A stretch of DNA of 64,000 nucleotides from Hippophae tibetana (GCA_037013495.1 JAZDXN010000013.1:744001-808000); one strand, 5' to 3'; numbered from the stretch's first letter, positions 13,618-27,900 are shown. Translations and numbers: made by a program. The notes: a model not told the origin generated them from the letters alone.

Positions 13618-13657
<40 letters not shown>
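13618..13657. repeat. (TA)20 tract, unit 16
   Basis: An uninterrupted 40-base run in the third c-type unit of the dimer block. Confidence 0.95.
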
Positions 13658-13659
<2 letters not shown>

Positions 13660-14920
13660 TTAATATAACTAAAAATCATTGTTTTTGCCAACTTTTTCAT
13701 CGAAAATAATTTATTTGGAATTAATTAAACTAACCAAATATCTTATTTTGTTTTGTACAAATAAAATATGATATAATAATCTTATTTAAATAAAATAACC
13801 CGTACTAGTTTATAGTAAATATTATTAAAAATGTTAAAAACAAATAAATAAACCATAAAGTGTTTCCTATGTATGAAATAACTGAATAAAATCAAACTCT
13901 CAATTGCTAAATAATTATTTCATTCAATTTAATATTATATTTTAATATAACTCAGAATCATTGTTTTTGCCAACTAATTAGGGGCAAAATAAATTATTTT
14001 AATGTAATTTAACAAACCAAATGTCTTATTTGTGTTTATAAAAATGAAATATAATATAAAAAAAACTAACACATATTAGTTTATACTAAATATTATTAAA
14101 AATGATTAAAACGAATAAATAAAACATAATGTTTTGCTTTGTATGAAATAATTAAATAAAATCACATATAAGTAAAAACTATAAATATATATATTAGACT
14201 TAATTAAATAATCATTTTCCAATTGAGGGTGAAATAAAACAAAGATTTAAAGACAAGAGGATCTCAATCGTAGTGTCGATACCGTAGACGTAATGGTGCA
14301 ATATTTAATGAAATTATGAAAATAATTTTTTAAACTTATACCAAGCAACTTATGCATATTTAATTTTTACCATCTACTAAATATTTCACGTATTTTATTA
14401 ATATTTATTAGATATCTTAACTTTATAGTTACGACGACATCAAATAATTCTCAAACCATAAATAAGGAGTACAAAATTTCATAAGTTAGATCCCTAGAAA
14501 ATACTTATTAAATACATATATATATATATATATAAGTTAATATAACAAAAAATCATTGTTTTTGCCAACTTTTTCAGCGCAAAATAAATTATTTGGAATT
14601 AATTTAACTAACCAAATGTCTTATTTTGTTTTGTACAAATAAAATATGATATAATAATCGTATTTAAATAAAATAACACGTACTAGTTTATAGTAAATAC
14701 TATTAAAAATGTTAAAAATAAATAAATAAAACATAAAGTTTTTCCTATGTATGAAATAATTGAATAAAATCACACCATCAATTGGAAAATAATTATTTCA
14801 TTCAATCTAATAATATATTTTAATATAACTGAGAATCATTGTTTTTGCCAACTAATTGGAGGCAAAATAAATTATTTTAATGTAATTTAACAAACCAAAT
14901 GTGTTATTTGTTTTTATAAA

Positions 14921-17900
14921 AATGAAATATAATATAAAAAAAACTAACACATACTAGTTTATACTAAATATTGTTAAAAATGTTTAAAACAAATAAATAA
15001 AACATAATGTCTTTCTTTGTATGAACTAATTAAATAAAATCACATATAAGTAAAAAGTATAAATATATATATTAGATTTAATTAAATAATCATTTACCAA
15101 TTGAAGGTGAAATAAAACAAAGATTTAAAGACAAGAGGATAACCAATCGTAGTGTCGATACAGTAGACGTGATGGTGCAATATGTCATGAAATTATGAAA
15201 ATAATTTTTAAACTTATACCTAGCAACTTATGCATATTTAATTTTTACCATCTACTAAATATTTCACGTATTTTATTAATATTTATTAGATATCTTAACT
15301 TTATAATTAGGACAACGTTAAATAATTCTCAAACCATAAATAAAGATTACAAAATTTCATAACTTAGATCCCTACAAAACACTTATTATATATATATATA
15401 AGGTAATATAACTGAAAATCATTATTTTTGCCAACTTTTTCAGCGCAAAATAAATTATTTTGAATTAATTTAACTAACCAAATGTCTTATTTTGTTTTGT
15501 ACAAATAAAATATGATATAATAATCTCATTTAAATAAAATAACAAGTACTAGTTTATAGTAAATATTATTAAAAATATTAAAAACAAATAAATAAACCAT
15601 AAAGTGTTTCCTATGTATGAAATAACTGAATAAAATCACACTCTCAATTTGTAAATAATTATTTCATTCAATCTAATAATATATTTTAATATAACTCAGA
15701 ATCATTGTTTTTGCCAACTAATTGGAGGCAAAATAAATTATTTTAATGTAATTTAACAAACCAAATGTCTTATTTGTGTTTATAAAAATGAAATATAATA
15801 TAAAAAAAACTAACACATATTAGTTTATACTAAATATTATTAAAAATAATTAAAACAAATAAATAAAACATAATGTTTTGCTTTGTATGAAATAATTAAA
15901 TAAAATCACATATAAGTAAAAACAATAAATATATATATTAGACTTAATTAAATAATCATTTTCCAATTGAGTGTGAAATAAAACAAAGATTTAAAGACAA
16001 GAGGATCTCAATCGTAGTGTCGATACCGTAGACGTAATGGTGCAATATTTAATGAAATTATGAAAATAATTTTTAAACTTATACCAAGCAACTTATGCAT
16101 ATTTAATTTTTACCATCTACTAAATATTTCACGTATTTTATTAATATTTATTAGATATCTTAAATTTATAATTAGGACGACATCAAATAATTCTCAAACC
16201 ATAAATAAGGATTACAAAATATCATAAGTTAGATCCCTAGAAAATACTTATTAAATACATATATATATATAAGTTAATATAACTAAAAATCATTGTTTTT
16301 GCCAACTTTTTCAGCGCAAAATAAATTATTTTGAATTAATTTAACTAACCAAATGTCTTATTTTGTTTTGTACAAATAAAATATGATATAATAATCGTAT
16401 TTAAATAAAATAACACGTACTAGTTTATAGTAAATATTATTAAAAATGTTAAAAACAAATAAATAAAACATAAAGTTTTTCCTATGTATGAAATAATTGA
16501 ATAAAATCACACCATCAATTGTAAAATAATTATTTCATTCAATCTAATCATATATTTTAATATAACTCAGAATCATTGTTTTTGCCAACAAATTGGAGGC
16601 AAAATAAATTATTTTAATGTAATTTAACAAACCAAATGTCTTATTTGTGTTTATAAAAATGAAATATAATATAAAAAAAACTAACACATATTAGTTTATA
16701 CTAAATATTATTAAAAATGATTAAAACAAATAAATAAAACATAATGTTTTGCTTTGTATGAAATAATTAAATAAAATCACATATAAGTAAAAACTATAAA
16801 TATATATATTAGACTTAATTAAATAATCATTTTCCAATTGAGGGTGAAATAAAACAAAGATTTAAAGACAAGAGGATCTCAATCGTAGTGTCGATACCGT
16901 AGACGTAATGGAGCAATATTTAATGAAATTATGAAAATAATTTTTAAACTTATACCAAGCAACTTATGCATATTTAATTTTTACCATCTACTAAATATTT
17001 CACGTATTTTATTAATATTTATTCGATATCTTAAATTTATAATTAGGACGACATCAAATAATTCTCAAACCATAAATAAGGATTACAAAATATCATAAGT
17101 TAGATCCCTAGAAAATACTTATTAAATACATATATATATAAGTTAATATAACTAAAAATCATTGTTTTTGCCAACTTTTTCAGCGCAAAATAAATTATTT
17201 TGAATTAATTTAACTAACCAAATATCTTATTTTGTTTTGTACAAATAAAATATGATATAATAATCGTATTTAAATAAAATAACACGTACTAGTTTATAGT
17301 AAATATTATTAAAAATGTTAAAAACAAATAAATAAAACATAAAGTTTTTCCTATGTATGAAATAAATGAATAAAATCACACCATCAATTGGAAAATAATT
17401 ATTTCATTCAATCTAATAATATATTTTAATATAACTCAGAATCATTGTTTTTGCCAACTAATTGGAGGCAAAATAAATTATTTTAATGTAATTTAACAAA
17501 CCAAATGTCTTATTTGTGTTTATAAAAATGAAATATAATATAAAAAAAACTAACACATATTAGTTTATACTAAATATTATTAAAAATGATTAAAACAAAT
17601 AAATAAAAACATAATGTTTTGCTTTGTATGAATAATTAAATAAAAATCACATATAAGTAAAAACTATAAATATATATATTAGACTTAATTAAATAATCAT
17701 TTTCCAATTGAGGGTCGAAATAAAACAAAGATTTAAAGACAAGAGGATCTCAATCGTAGTGTCGATACCGTAGACGTAATGGTGCAATATTTAATGAAAT
17801 TATGGAAATAATTTTTAAACTTATACCAAGCAACTTATGCATTATTAATTTTTTACCATCTACTAAATATTTCACGTATTTTATTAATATTTATTAGATA

Positions 17901-17997
17901 TCTTAAATTTATAATTAGGACGACATCAAATAATTCTCAAACCATAAATAAGGATTACAAAATATCCTAAGTTAGATCCCTAGAAAATACTTATTAA

Positions 17998-18028
<31 letters not shown>

Positions 18029-18414
18029 AGTTAATATAACTAAAAATCATTGTTTTTGCCAACTTTTTCAGCGCAAAATAAATTATTTTGAATTAATTTA
18101 ACTAACCAAATGTCTTATTTTGTTTTGTACAAATAAAATATGATATAAGAATCGTATTTAAATAAAATAACACGTACTAGTTTATAGTAAATATTATTAA
18201 AAATGTTAAAAACAAATAAATAAAACATAAAGTTTTTCCTATGTATGAAATAATTGAATAAAATCACACCATCAATTGGAAAATAATTATTTCATTCAAT
18301 CTAATAATATATTTTAATATAACACAGAATCATTGTTTTTGCCAACTAATTGGAGGCAAAATAAATTATTTTAATGTAATTTACCAAACCAAATGTGTTA
18401 TTTGTTTTTATAAA
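14921..18414 (+). repeat. Units 18-21: one d-type unit followed by three alike
   Basis: Unit 18 is d-like (attgttaaaaatg, cagtagacgtgatggtg, a short TA tract followed by aaggtaatat). Units 19, 20 and 21 are alike, each with gtcttatttgtg leading in, ttagacttaat, cattttccaattg and cttaaatttataatt. Units 20 and 21 carry private marks that recur about 8.7 kb downstream: ggagcaatatt and attcgatatc in unit 20, atggaaataat and gcattattaat in unit 21. Confidence 0.8.
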
Positions 18415-19600
18415 AATGAAATATAATATAAAAAAAACTAACACATACTAGTTTATACTAAATATTGTTAGAAATGTTTAAAACAAATAAATAAAACATA
18501 ATATCTTTCTTTGTATGAAATAATTAAATAAAATCACATATAAGTAAAAAGTATAAATATATATATTAGATTTAATTAAATAATCATTTACCAATTGAGG
18601 GTGAAATAAAACAAAGATTTAAAGACAAGAGGATAAACAATCGTAGTGTCGATACAGTAGACGTGATGTGCAATATGTAATGAAATTATGAAAATAATTT
18701 TTAAACTTATACCTAGAAACTTATGCATATTTAATTTTTACCATCTACTAAATATTTCACGTATTTTATTAATATTTATTAGATATCTTAACTTTATAAT
18801 TAGGACGACGTTAAATTATTCTCAAACCATAAATAAAGATTACATAATTTCATAACTTAGATCCCTACAAAACACTTATTATATATATATATATAAGGTA
18901 ATATAACTGAAAATCATTATTTTTGCCAACTTTTTCAGCGCAAAATAAATTATTTTGAATTAATTTAACTAACCAAATGTCTTATTTTGTTTTGTACAAA
19001 TAAAATATGATATAATAATCTTATTTAAATAAAATAACACGTACTAGTTTATAGTAAATATTATTAAAAATGTTAAAAACAAATAAATAAACCATAAAGT
19101 GTTTCCTATGTATGAAATAACTGAATAAAATCACACTCTCAATTGGTAAATAATTATTTCATTCAATCTAATAATATATTTTAATATAACACAGAATCAT
19201 TGTTTTTGCCAACTAATTGGATTCAAAATAAATTATTTTAATGTAATTTACCAAACCAAATGTGTTATTTGTTTTTATAAAAATGAAATATAATATAAAA
19301 AAAACTAACACATACTAGTTTATACTAAATATTGTTAAAAATGTTTAAAACAAATAAATAAAACATAATATCTTTCTTTGTATGAAATAATTAAATAAAA
19401 TCACATATAAGTAAAAAGTATAAATATATATATTAGATTTAATTAAATAATCATTTACCAATTGAGGGTGAAATAAAACAAAGATTTAAAGACAAGAGGA
19501 TAAACAATCGTAGTGTCGATACAGTAGACGTGATGTGCAATATGTAATGAAATTATGAAAATAATTTTTAAACTTATACCAAGCAACTTATGCATATTTA
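16250..19600 (+). repeat. Copy 1 of an ~3.3 kb block (partner near 24,980-28,320)
   Basis: From the TA tract of unit 19 through units 20-22 and into unit 23, private variants match units 29-33 at an offset of 8,727 bases (units 20 and 21) and 8,718 (units 22 and 23). Shared marks include ccaacaaattgg, ggagcaatatt, attcgatatc, gcattattaat, gatataagaatcg, attgttagaaatg and aattggattcaaaat. The match stops near 19,600, where unit 23 keeps ctactaaat while its partner has ctacgaaat. The change in offset comes from a longer TA tract and several one-base insertions in unit 21. Confidence 0.8.
18003..18028. repeat. (TA)13 tract, unit 21
   Basis: A 26-base run, longer than the matching tract in its partner unit 31. 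This difference accounts for part of the offset change from 8,727 to 8,718. Confidence 0.9.
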
Positions 19601-20154
19601 ATATTTACCATCTACTAAATATTTCACGTATTTTATTAATATTTATTAGATATCTTAACTTTATAATTAGGATGACATCAAATAATTCTCAAACCATAAA
19701 TAAGGATTACAAAATATCATAAGTTAGATCCCTAGAAAATACTTATTAAATATATATATATATATATAACCTAATATAACTCAAAATCATTGTTTTTGCC
19801 AACTTTTTCAGCGCAAAATAAATTATTTTGAAGTAATTTAACTAACCAAATGTCATATTTTGTTTTGTACAAATGAAATATGATATAATAATCTTATTTA
19901 AATAAAATAACACGTAGTAGTTTATACTAAATATTATTAAAAATGTTAAAAACAAATAAATAAACCATAAAGTGTTTCCTATGTATGAAATAAATGAATA
20001 AAATCACACTCTCAATTGGTAAATAATTATTTCATTCAATCTAATAATATATGTTAATATAACTCATAATCATTGTTTTTGCCAACTACTTGGAGGCAAA
20101 ATAAATTATTTTAATGTAATTTAACAAACCAAATGGCTTATTTGTTTTTATAAA
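18415..20154 (+). repeat. Units 22-23, paired d-like units
   Basis: Both have cagtagacgtgatgtgc, with one G fewer than the usual gatggtgc, a lineage mark shared only with units 26, 27, 32 and 33. Unit 22 ends in aattggattcaaaat. Unit 23 changes type near 19.6 kb and ends with aatatatgttaat and aactcataatc, shared with unit 39. The pair recurs as units 26-27 (offset 3,490) and 32-33 (offset 8,718). Confidence 0.8.
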
Positions 20155-20590
20155 AATGAAATATAATATAAAAAAACTAAAACATACTAGTTAATACTAA
20201 ATATTATTAAAAATGTTTAAAATAAATAAATAAAGCATAATGTTTTTCATTGTTTGAAATAATTAAATAAAATCACATATAAGTAAAAACTATAAATATA
20301 TATATTAGATTTAATTATATAATCATTTACCAATTGAGAGTGAAATAAAACAAAGATTTAAAGACAAGAGGATAAACAATCGTAGTGTAGATACCGTAGA
20401 CGTAATGGTGCAATATGTAATGAAATTATGAAAATAATTTTTAAACTTATACCAAGCAACTTATGCATATTTAATTTTTACCATCTACTAAATATTTCAC
20501 ATATTTTGTTAATATTTATTAGATATCTTAACTTTATAATTAGGACGACATCAAATAATTCTCAAACCATAAATAAGGATTACAAAATAT
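19700..20590 (+). repeat. Distant duplicate, copy 1 (partner near 33,660-34,550)
   Basis: The end of unit 23 and the first ~435 bases of unit 24 match the end of unit 39 and the start of unit 40 at an offset of 13,962 bases, about 16 monomers. Shared private marks are gtcatattttg, cgtagtagtttatac, aactcataatc, caaatggctt, actagttaatac, aaagcataatg, cattgtttgaaat and aattatataatc. Beyond about 20,590 unit 24 has aaaatatcataag while unit 40 has aaaatttcataagg. Confidence 0.82.
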
Positions 20591-21499
20591 CATAAGTTAG
20601 ATCCCTAGAAAATACTTATTAAATACATATATATATATAAGTTAATATAACTAAAAATCATTGTTTTTACCAACTTTTTCATCGCAAAATAAATTATTTT
20701 GAATTAATTTAACTAACCAAATGTCTTATTTTGTTTTGTACAAATAAAATATGATATAATAATCGTATTTAAATAAAATAACACGTACTAGTTTATAGTA
20801 AATATTATTAAAAATGTTAAAAACAAATAAATAAAACATAAAGTTTTTTCTATGTATGAAATAATTGAATAAAATCACACCATCAATTGTAAAATAATTA
20901 TTTCATTCAATCTAATCATATATTTTAATATAACTCAGAATCATTGTTTTTGCCAACAAATTGGAGGCAAAATAAATTATTTTAATGTAATTTAACAAAC
21001 CAAATGTCTTATTTGTGTTTATAAAAATGAAATATAATATAAAAAAAACTAACACATATTAGTTTATACTAAATATTATTAAAAATGATTAAAACGAATA
21101 AATAAAACATAATGTTTTGCTTTGTATGAAATAATTAAATAAAATCACATATAAGTAAAAACTATAAATATATATATTAGACTTAATTAAATAATCATTT
21201 TCCAATTGAGGGTGAAATAAAACAAAGATTTAAAGACAAGAGGATCTCAATCGTAGTGTCGATACCGTAGACGTAATGGTGCAATATTTAATGAAATTAT
21301 GAAAATAATTTTTAAACTTATACCAAGCAACTTATGCATATTTAATTTTTACCATCTACTAAATATTTCACGTATTTTATTAATATTTATTAGATATCTT
21401 AACTTTATAGTTACGACGACATCAAATAATTCTCAAACCATAAATAAGGAGTACAAAATTTCATAAGTTAGATCCCTAGAAAATACTTATTAAATACAT

Positions 21500-24400
21500 A
21501 TATATATATATATATATAAGTTAATATAACTAAAAATCATTGTTTTTGCCAACTTTTTCAGCGCAAAATAAATTATTTTGAATTAATTTAACTAACCAAA
21601 TGTCTTATTTTGTTTTGTATAAATAAAATATGATATAAGAATCGTATTTAAATAAAATAACACGTACTAGTTTATAGTAAATATTATTAAAAATGTTAAA
21701 AACAAATAAATAAAACATAAAGTTTTTTCTATGTATGAAATAATTGAATAAAATCACACCATCAATTGGAAAATAATTATTTCATTCAATCTAATAATAT
21801 ATTTTAATATAACACAGAATCATTGTTTTTGCCAACTAATTGGAGGCAAAATAAATTATTTTAATGTAATTTACCAAACCAAATGTGTTATTTGTTTTTA
21901 TAAAAATGAAATATAATATAAAAAAAACTAACACATACTAGTTTATACTAAATATTGTTAGAAATGTTTAAAACAAATAAATAAAACATAATATCTTTCT
22001 TTGTATGAAATAATTAAATAAAATCACATATAAGTAAAAAGTATAAATATATATATTAGATTTAATTAAATAATCATTTACCAATTGAGGGTGAAATAAA
22101 ACAAAGATTTAAAGACAAGAGGATAAACAATCGTAGTGTCGATACAGTAGACGTGATGTGCAATATGTAATGAAATTATGAAAATAATTTTTAAACTTAT
22201 ACCTAGCAACTTATGCATATTTAATTTTTACCATCTACTAAATATTTCACGTATTTTATTAATATTTATTAGATATCTTAACTTTATAATTAGGACGACG
22301 TTAAATTATTCTCAAACCATAAATAAAGATTACAAAATTTCATAACTTAGATCCCTACAAAACACTTATTATATATATATATATAAGGTAATATAACTGA
22401 AAATCATTATTTTTGCCAACTTTTTCAGCGCAAAATAAATTATTTTGAATTAATTTAACTAACCAAATGTCTTATTTTGTTTTGTACAAATAAAATATGA
22501 TATAATAATCTTATTTAAATAAAATAACACGTACTAGTTTATAGTAAATATTATTAAAAATGTTAAAAACAAATAAATAAACCATAAAGTGTTTCCTATG
22601 TATGAAATAACTGAATAAAATCACACTCTCAATTGGTAAATAATTATTTCATTCAATCTAATAATATATTTTAATATAACACAGAATCATTGTTTTTGCC
22701 AACTAATTGGATTCAAAATAAATTATTTTAATGTAATTTACCAAACCAAATGTGTTATTTGTTTTTATAAAAATGAAATATAATATAAAAAAAACTAACA
22801 CATACTAGTTTATACTAAATATTGTTAAAAATGTTTAAAACAAATAAATAAAACATAATATCTTTCTTTGTATGAAATAATTAAATAAAATCACATATAA
22901 GTAAAAAGTATAAATATATATATTAGATTTAATTAAATAATCATTTACCAATTGAGGGTGAAATAAAACAAAGATTTAAAGACAAGAGGATAAACAATCG
23001 TAGTGTCGATACAGTAGACGTGATGTGCAATATGTAATGAAATTATGAAAATAATTTTTAAACTTATACCAAGCAACTTATGCATATTTAATTTTTACCA
23101 TCTACGAAATATTTCACGTATTTTATTAATATTTATTAGATATCTTAACTTTATAATTAGGACGACATCAAATAATTCTCAAACCATAAATAAGGATTAC
23201 AAAATTTCATAAGGTAGATCCCTAGAAAATACTTATTAAATATATATATATATAAGCTACTATAACTCAAAATCATTGTTTTTGCCATCTTTTTCAGCGC
23301 AAAATAAATTATTTTGAAGTAATTTAACTAACCAAATGTCTTATCTTGTTTTGTACAAATGAAATATGATATAATAATCTTATTTAAATAAAATAACACG
23401 TACTAGTTTATAGTAAATATTATTAAAAATGTTAAAAACAAATAAATAAACCATAAAGTGTTTCCTATGTATGAAATAACTGAATAAAATCACACTCTCA
23501 ATTGGTAAATAATTATTTCATTCAATCTAATAATATATTTTAATATAACTCAGAATCATTGTTTTTGCCAACTAATTGGAGGCAAAATAAATTATTTTAA
23601 TGTAATTTAACAAACCAAATGTGTGATTTGTTTTTGTAAAAATGAAATATAATATAAAAAAACTAACAAATACTAGTTTATACTGAATATTATTAAAAAT
23701 GTTTAAAAAAAAATAAATAAAACATAATGTCTTTCTTTGTATGAAATAATTAAATAAAATCACATATAAGTAAAAACTATAAATATATATATTAGATTTA
23801 ATTAAATAATCATTTACCAATTGAGGGTTAAATAAAACAAAGATTTAAAGACAAGAGGATAAACAATCGTAGTGTAGATACCGTAGACGTAATGGTGCAA
23901 TATGTAATGAAATTATGAAAATAATTTTTAAACTTACACGAAGCAACTTATGCATATTTAATTTTTTCCATCCACTAAATATTTCACATATTTTGTTAAT
24001 ATTTATTAGATATCATAACTTTATAATTAGGACGACATCAAATAAATCTCAAACCATAAATAAGGATTAACAAATTTCATAACGTAGATCCTTAGAAAAT
24101 ACTTATTAAATATATATATATATATATATAAGCTAATATAACTCAAATTCATGGTTTTTGCCAACTTTATCAGCTCAAAATAAATTATTTTGAAGTAATT
24201 TAACTAAGCAAATGTCTTATTTTGTTTTGTAAAATGAAATATGAAATAATATCTCATTTAAATAAAATAACACGTACTAGTTTAGAGTAAATATTATTAA
24301 AAATGTTAAAAACAAATAAATAAAGCATAAAGTGTTTCCTATGTATGAAATAACTGAATAAAATCACACTCTCAATTGGTAAATAATTATTTCATTCAAT

Positions 24401-24850
24401 CTAACAATATATTTTAACATAACTTAGAATCATTGTTTTTGCCAAATAATTGGAGGCAAAATAAATTATTTTAATGTAATTTAACAAACCAAATGTCTTA
24501 TTTGTGTTTATAAAAATGAAATATAATATAAAAAAACTAACACACACTAGTTTATACTAAATATTATTAAAAATGTTAAAAACAAATAAATAAAACAAAA
24601 TTTCTTTCTTTGTATGAAATAATTAAATAAAATCACATATAAGTAAAAACTATAAATATATATATTAGATTTAATTAAATAATCATTTACCAATTGAGGG
24701 TGAAATAAAACAAAGATTTAAAGATAAGAGGATCACAATCGTAGTGTCGATACCATGGACGTAATGGTGCAATATTTAATGAAATTATGAAAATAATTTT
24801 TAAACTTATACCAAGCAACTTATGCATATTTAATTTTTACCATCTACTAA
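21500..24850 (+). repeat. Copy 1 of an ~3.3 kb block (partner near 26,728-30,070)
   Basis: The end of unit 25 and units 26, 27, 28 and the first part of unit 29 match the end of unit 31 through unit 35 at an offset of 5,228 bases (5,226 by unit 29, from TA length). Shared marks are gatataagaatcg, attgttagaaatg, gatgtgc, ctacgaaat, ttgccatct, gtgtgatttg, ttacacgaagc and aaacaaaatttc. The match ends near 24,850, where unit 29 has cacatattttgtt and unit 35 has cacgtattttatt. Confidence 0.83.
23493..23829. repeat. Imperfect inverted repeat across a monomer junction (example)
   Basis: The 40 bases at 23493-23532 in the short subunit and the 40 bases at 23790-23829 in the next long subunit are reverse complements at about 36 of 40 positions. 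The core is ctcaattggtaaat against atttaccaattgag. The AT-rich flank (aatctaataatatat against atatatattagattt) extends the similarity with small gaps. The spacer is 257 bases. The arrangement recurs at nearly every monomer junction, weaker where the short subunit reads ctccattgctaaat, as at 719-758. Single strands or supercoiled DNA could pair the arms; whether they do so is unknown. Confidence 0.8.
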
Positions 24851-24979
24851 ATATTTCACATATTTTGTTAATATTTATTAGATATCTTAACTTTATAATT
24901 AGGACGACATCAAATAATTCTCAAACCATAAATAAGGATTACAAAATATCATAAGTTAGATCCCTAGAAAATACTTATT

Positions 24980-27900
24980 AAATACATATATATATATAAG
25001 TTAATATAACTAAAAATCATTGTTTTTGCCAACTTTTTCAGCGCAAAATAAATTATTTTGAATTAATTTGACTAACCAAATGTCTTATTTTGTTTTGTAC
25101 AAATAAAATATGATATAATAATCGTATTTAAATAAAATAACACGTACTAGTTTATAGTAAATATTATTAAAAATGTTAAAAACAAATAAATAAAACATAA
25201 AGTTTTTCCTATGTATGAAATAATTGAATAAAATCACACCATCAATTGTAAAATAATTATTTCATTCAATCTAATCATATATTTTAATATAACTCAGAAT
25301 CATTGTTTTTGCCAACAAATTGGAGGCAAAATAAATTATTTTAATGTAATTTAACAAACCAAATGTCTTATTTGTGTTTATAAAAATGAAATATAATATA
25401 AAAAAAACTAACACATATTAGTTTATACTAAATATTATTAAAAATGATTAAAACAAATAAATAAAACATAATGTTTTGCTTTGTATGAAATAATTAAATA
25501 AAATCACATATAAGTAAAAACTATAAATATATATATTAGACTTAATTAAATAATCATTTTCCAATTGAGGGTGAAATAAAACAAAGATTTAAAGACAAGA
25601 GGATCTCAATCGTAGTGTCGATACCGTAGACGTAATGGAGCAATATTTAATGAAATTATGAAAATAATTTTTAAACTTATACCAAGCAACTTATGCATAT
25701 TTAATTTTTACCATCTACTAAATATTTCACGTATTTTATTAATATTTATTCGATATCTTAAATTTATAATTAGGACGACATCAAATAATTCTCAAACCAT
25801 AAATAAGGATTACAAAATATCATAAGTTAGATCCCTAGAAAATACTTATTAAATACATATATATATAAGTTAATATAACTAAAAATCATTGTTTTTGCCA
25901 ACTTTTTCAGCGCAAAATAAATTATTTTGAATTAATTTAACTAACCAAATATCTTATTTTGTTTTGTACAAATAAAATATGATATAATAATCGTATTTAA
26001 ATAAAATAACACGTACTAGTTTATAGTAAATATTATTAAAAATGTTAAAAACAAATAAATAAAACATAAAGTTTTTCCTATGTATGAAATAAATGAATAA
26101 AATCACACCATCAATTGGAAAATAATTATTTCATTCAATCTAATAATATATTTTAATATAACTCAGAATCATTGTTTTTGCCAACTAATTGGAGGCAAAA
26201 TAAATTATTTTAATGTAATTTAACAAACCAAATGTCTTATTTGTGTTTATAAAAATGAAATATAATATAAAAAAAACTAACACATATTAGTTTATACTAA
26301 ATATTATTAAAAATGATTAAAACAAATAAATAAAACATAATGTTTTGCTTTGTATGAAATAATTAAATAAAATCACATATAAGTAAAAACTATAAATATA
26401 TATATTAGACTTAATTAAATAATCATTTTCCAATTGAGGGTGAAATAAAACAAAGATTTAAAGACAAGAGGATCTCAATCGTAGTGTCGATACCGTAGAC
26501 GTAATGGTGCAATATTTAATGAAATTATGGAAATAATTTTTAAACTTATACCAAGCAACTTATGCATTATTAATTTTTACCATCTACTAAATATTTCACG
26601 TATTTTATTAATATTTATTAGATATCTTAAATTTATAATTAGGACGACATCAAATAATTCTCAAACCATAAATAAGGATTACAAAATATCCTAAGTTAGA
26701 TCCCTAGAAAATACTTATTAAATACATATATATATATATATATATAAGTTAATATAACTAAAAATCATTGTTTTTGCCAACTTTTTCAGCGCAAAATAAA
26801 TTATTTTGAATTAATTTAACTAACCAAATGTCTTATTTTGTTTTGTACAAATAAAATATGATATAAGAATCGTATTTAAATAAAATAACACGTACTAGTT
26901 TATAGTAAATATTATTAAAAATGTTAAAAACAAATAAATAAAACATAAAGTTTTTCCTATGTATGAAATAATTGAATAAAATCACACCATCAATTGGAAA
27001 ATAATTATTTCATTCAATCTAATAATATATTTTAATATAACACAGAATCATTGTTTTTGCCAACTAATTGGAGGCAAAATAAATTATTTTAATGTAATTT
27101 ACCAAACCAAATGTGTTATTTGTTTTTATAAAAATGAAATATAATATAAAAAAAACTAACACATACTAGTTTATACTAAATATTGTTAGAAATGTTTAAA
27201 ACAAATAAATAAAACATAATATCTTTCTTTGTATGAAATAATTAAATAAAATCACATATAAGTAAAAAGTATAAATATATATATTAGATTTAATTAAATA
27301 ATCATTTACCAATTGAGGGTGAAATAAAACAAAGATTTAAAGACAAGAGGATAAACAATCGTAGTGTCGATACAGTAGACGTGATGTGCAATATGTAATG
27401 AAATTATGAAAATAATTTTTAAACTTATACCTAGCAACTTATGCATATTTAATTTTTACCATCTACTAAATATTTCACGTATTTTATTAATATTTATTAG
27501 ATATCTTAACTTTATAATTAGGACGACGTTAAATTATTCTCAAACCATAAATAAAGATTACAAAATTTCATAACTTAGATCCCTACAAAACACTTATTAT
27601 ATATATATATATAAGGTAATATAACTGAAAATCATTATTTTTGCCAACTTTTTCAGCGCAAAATAAATTATTTTGAATTAATTTAACTAACCAAATGTCT
27701 TATTTTGTTTTGTACAAATAAAATATGATATAATAATCTTATTTAAATAAAATAACACGTACTAGTTTATAGTAAATATTATTAAAAATGTTAAAAACAA
27801 ATAAATAAACCATAAAGTGTTTCCTATGTATGAAATAACTGAATAAAATCACACTCTCAATTGGTAAATAATTATTTCATTCAATCTAATAATATATTTT

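Larger units (their letters stand above)
8722..14920 (+). repeat. Two-monomer higher-order block (~1.77 kb period)
   Basis: Units 11-17 alternate between two types. Units 12, 14 and 16 have gattaaaacaaataaatg, gtgttgatacc, a very long TA tract and tttttcatcg. Units 11, 15 and 17 have aaaacgaataaat, ttatagtta and aaggagtac. Unit 13 starts as type d (attgttaaaaatg, cagtagacgtgatgatg) and changes to the second type near 10.8 kb. Dimer lengths are 1,775, 1,774 and 1,773 bases (from 9599, 11374 and 13148). The ends of units 10, 14 and 16 share the same attaggggc short subunit leading into the second type, so the dimer register extends back to about 8.6 kb. Confidence 0.87.

Noticed and set aside
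23572-23820. 82-codon open frame on the minus strand, with near-identical copies at 28800-29048 and 30540-30788
   Set aside because: All three lie at the same place in copies of one duplicated satellite dimer. The frame is open mainly because these copies read aaatcac on the minus strand where most units have aaataac, which contains a stop. The product is a low-complexity run of I, F, Y, L, N and K expected of translated AT-rich DNA, and no ribosome-binding, splice or codon-bias signal supports it.
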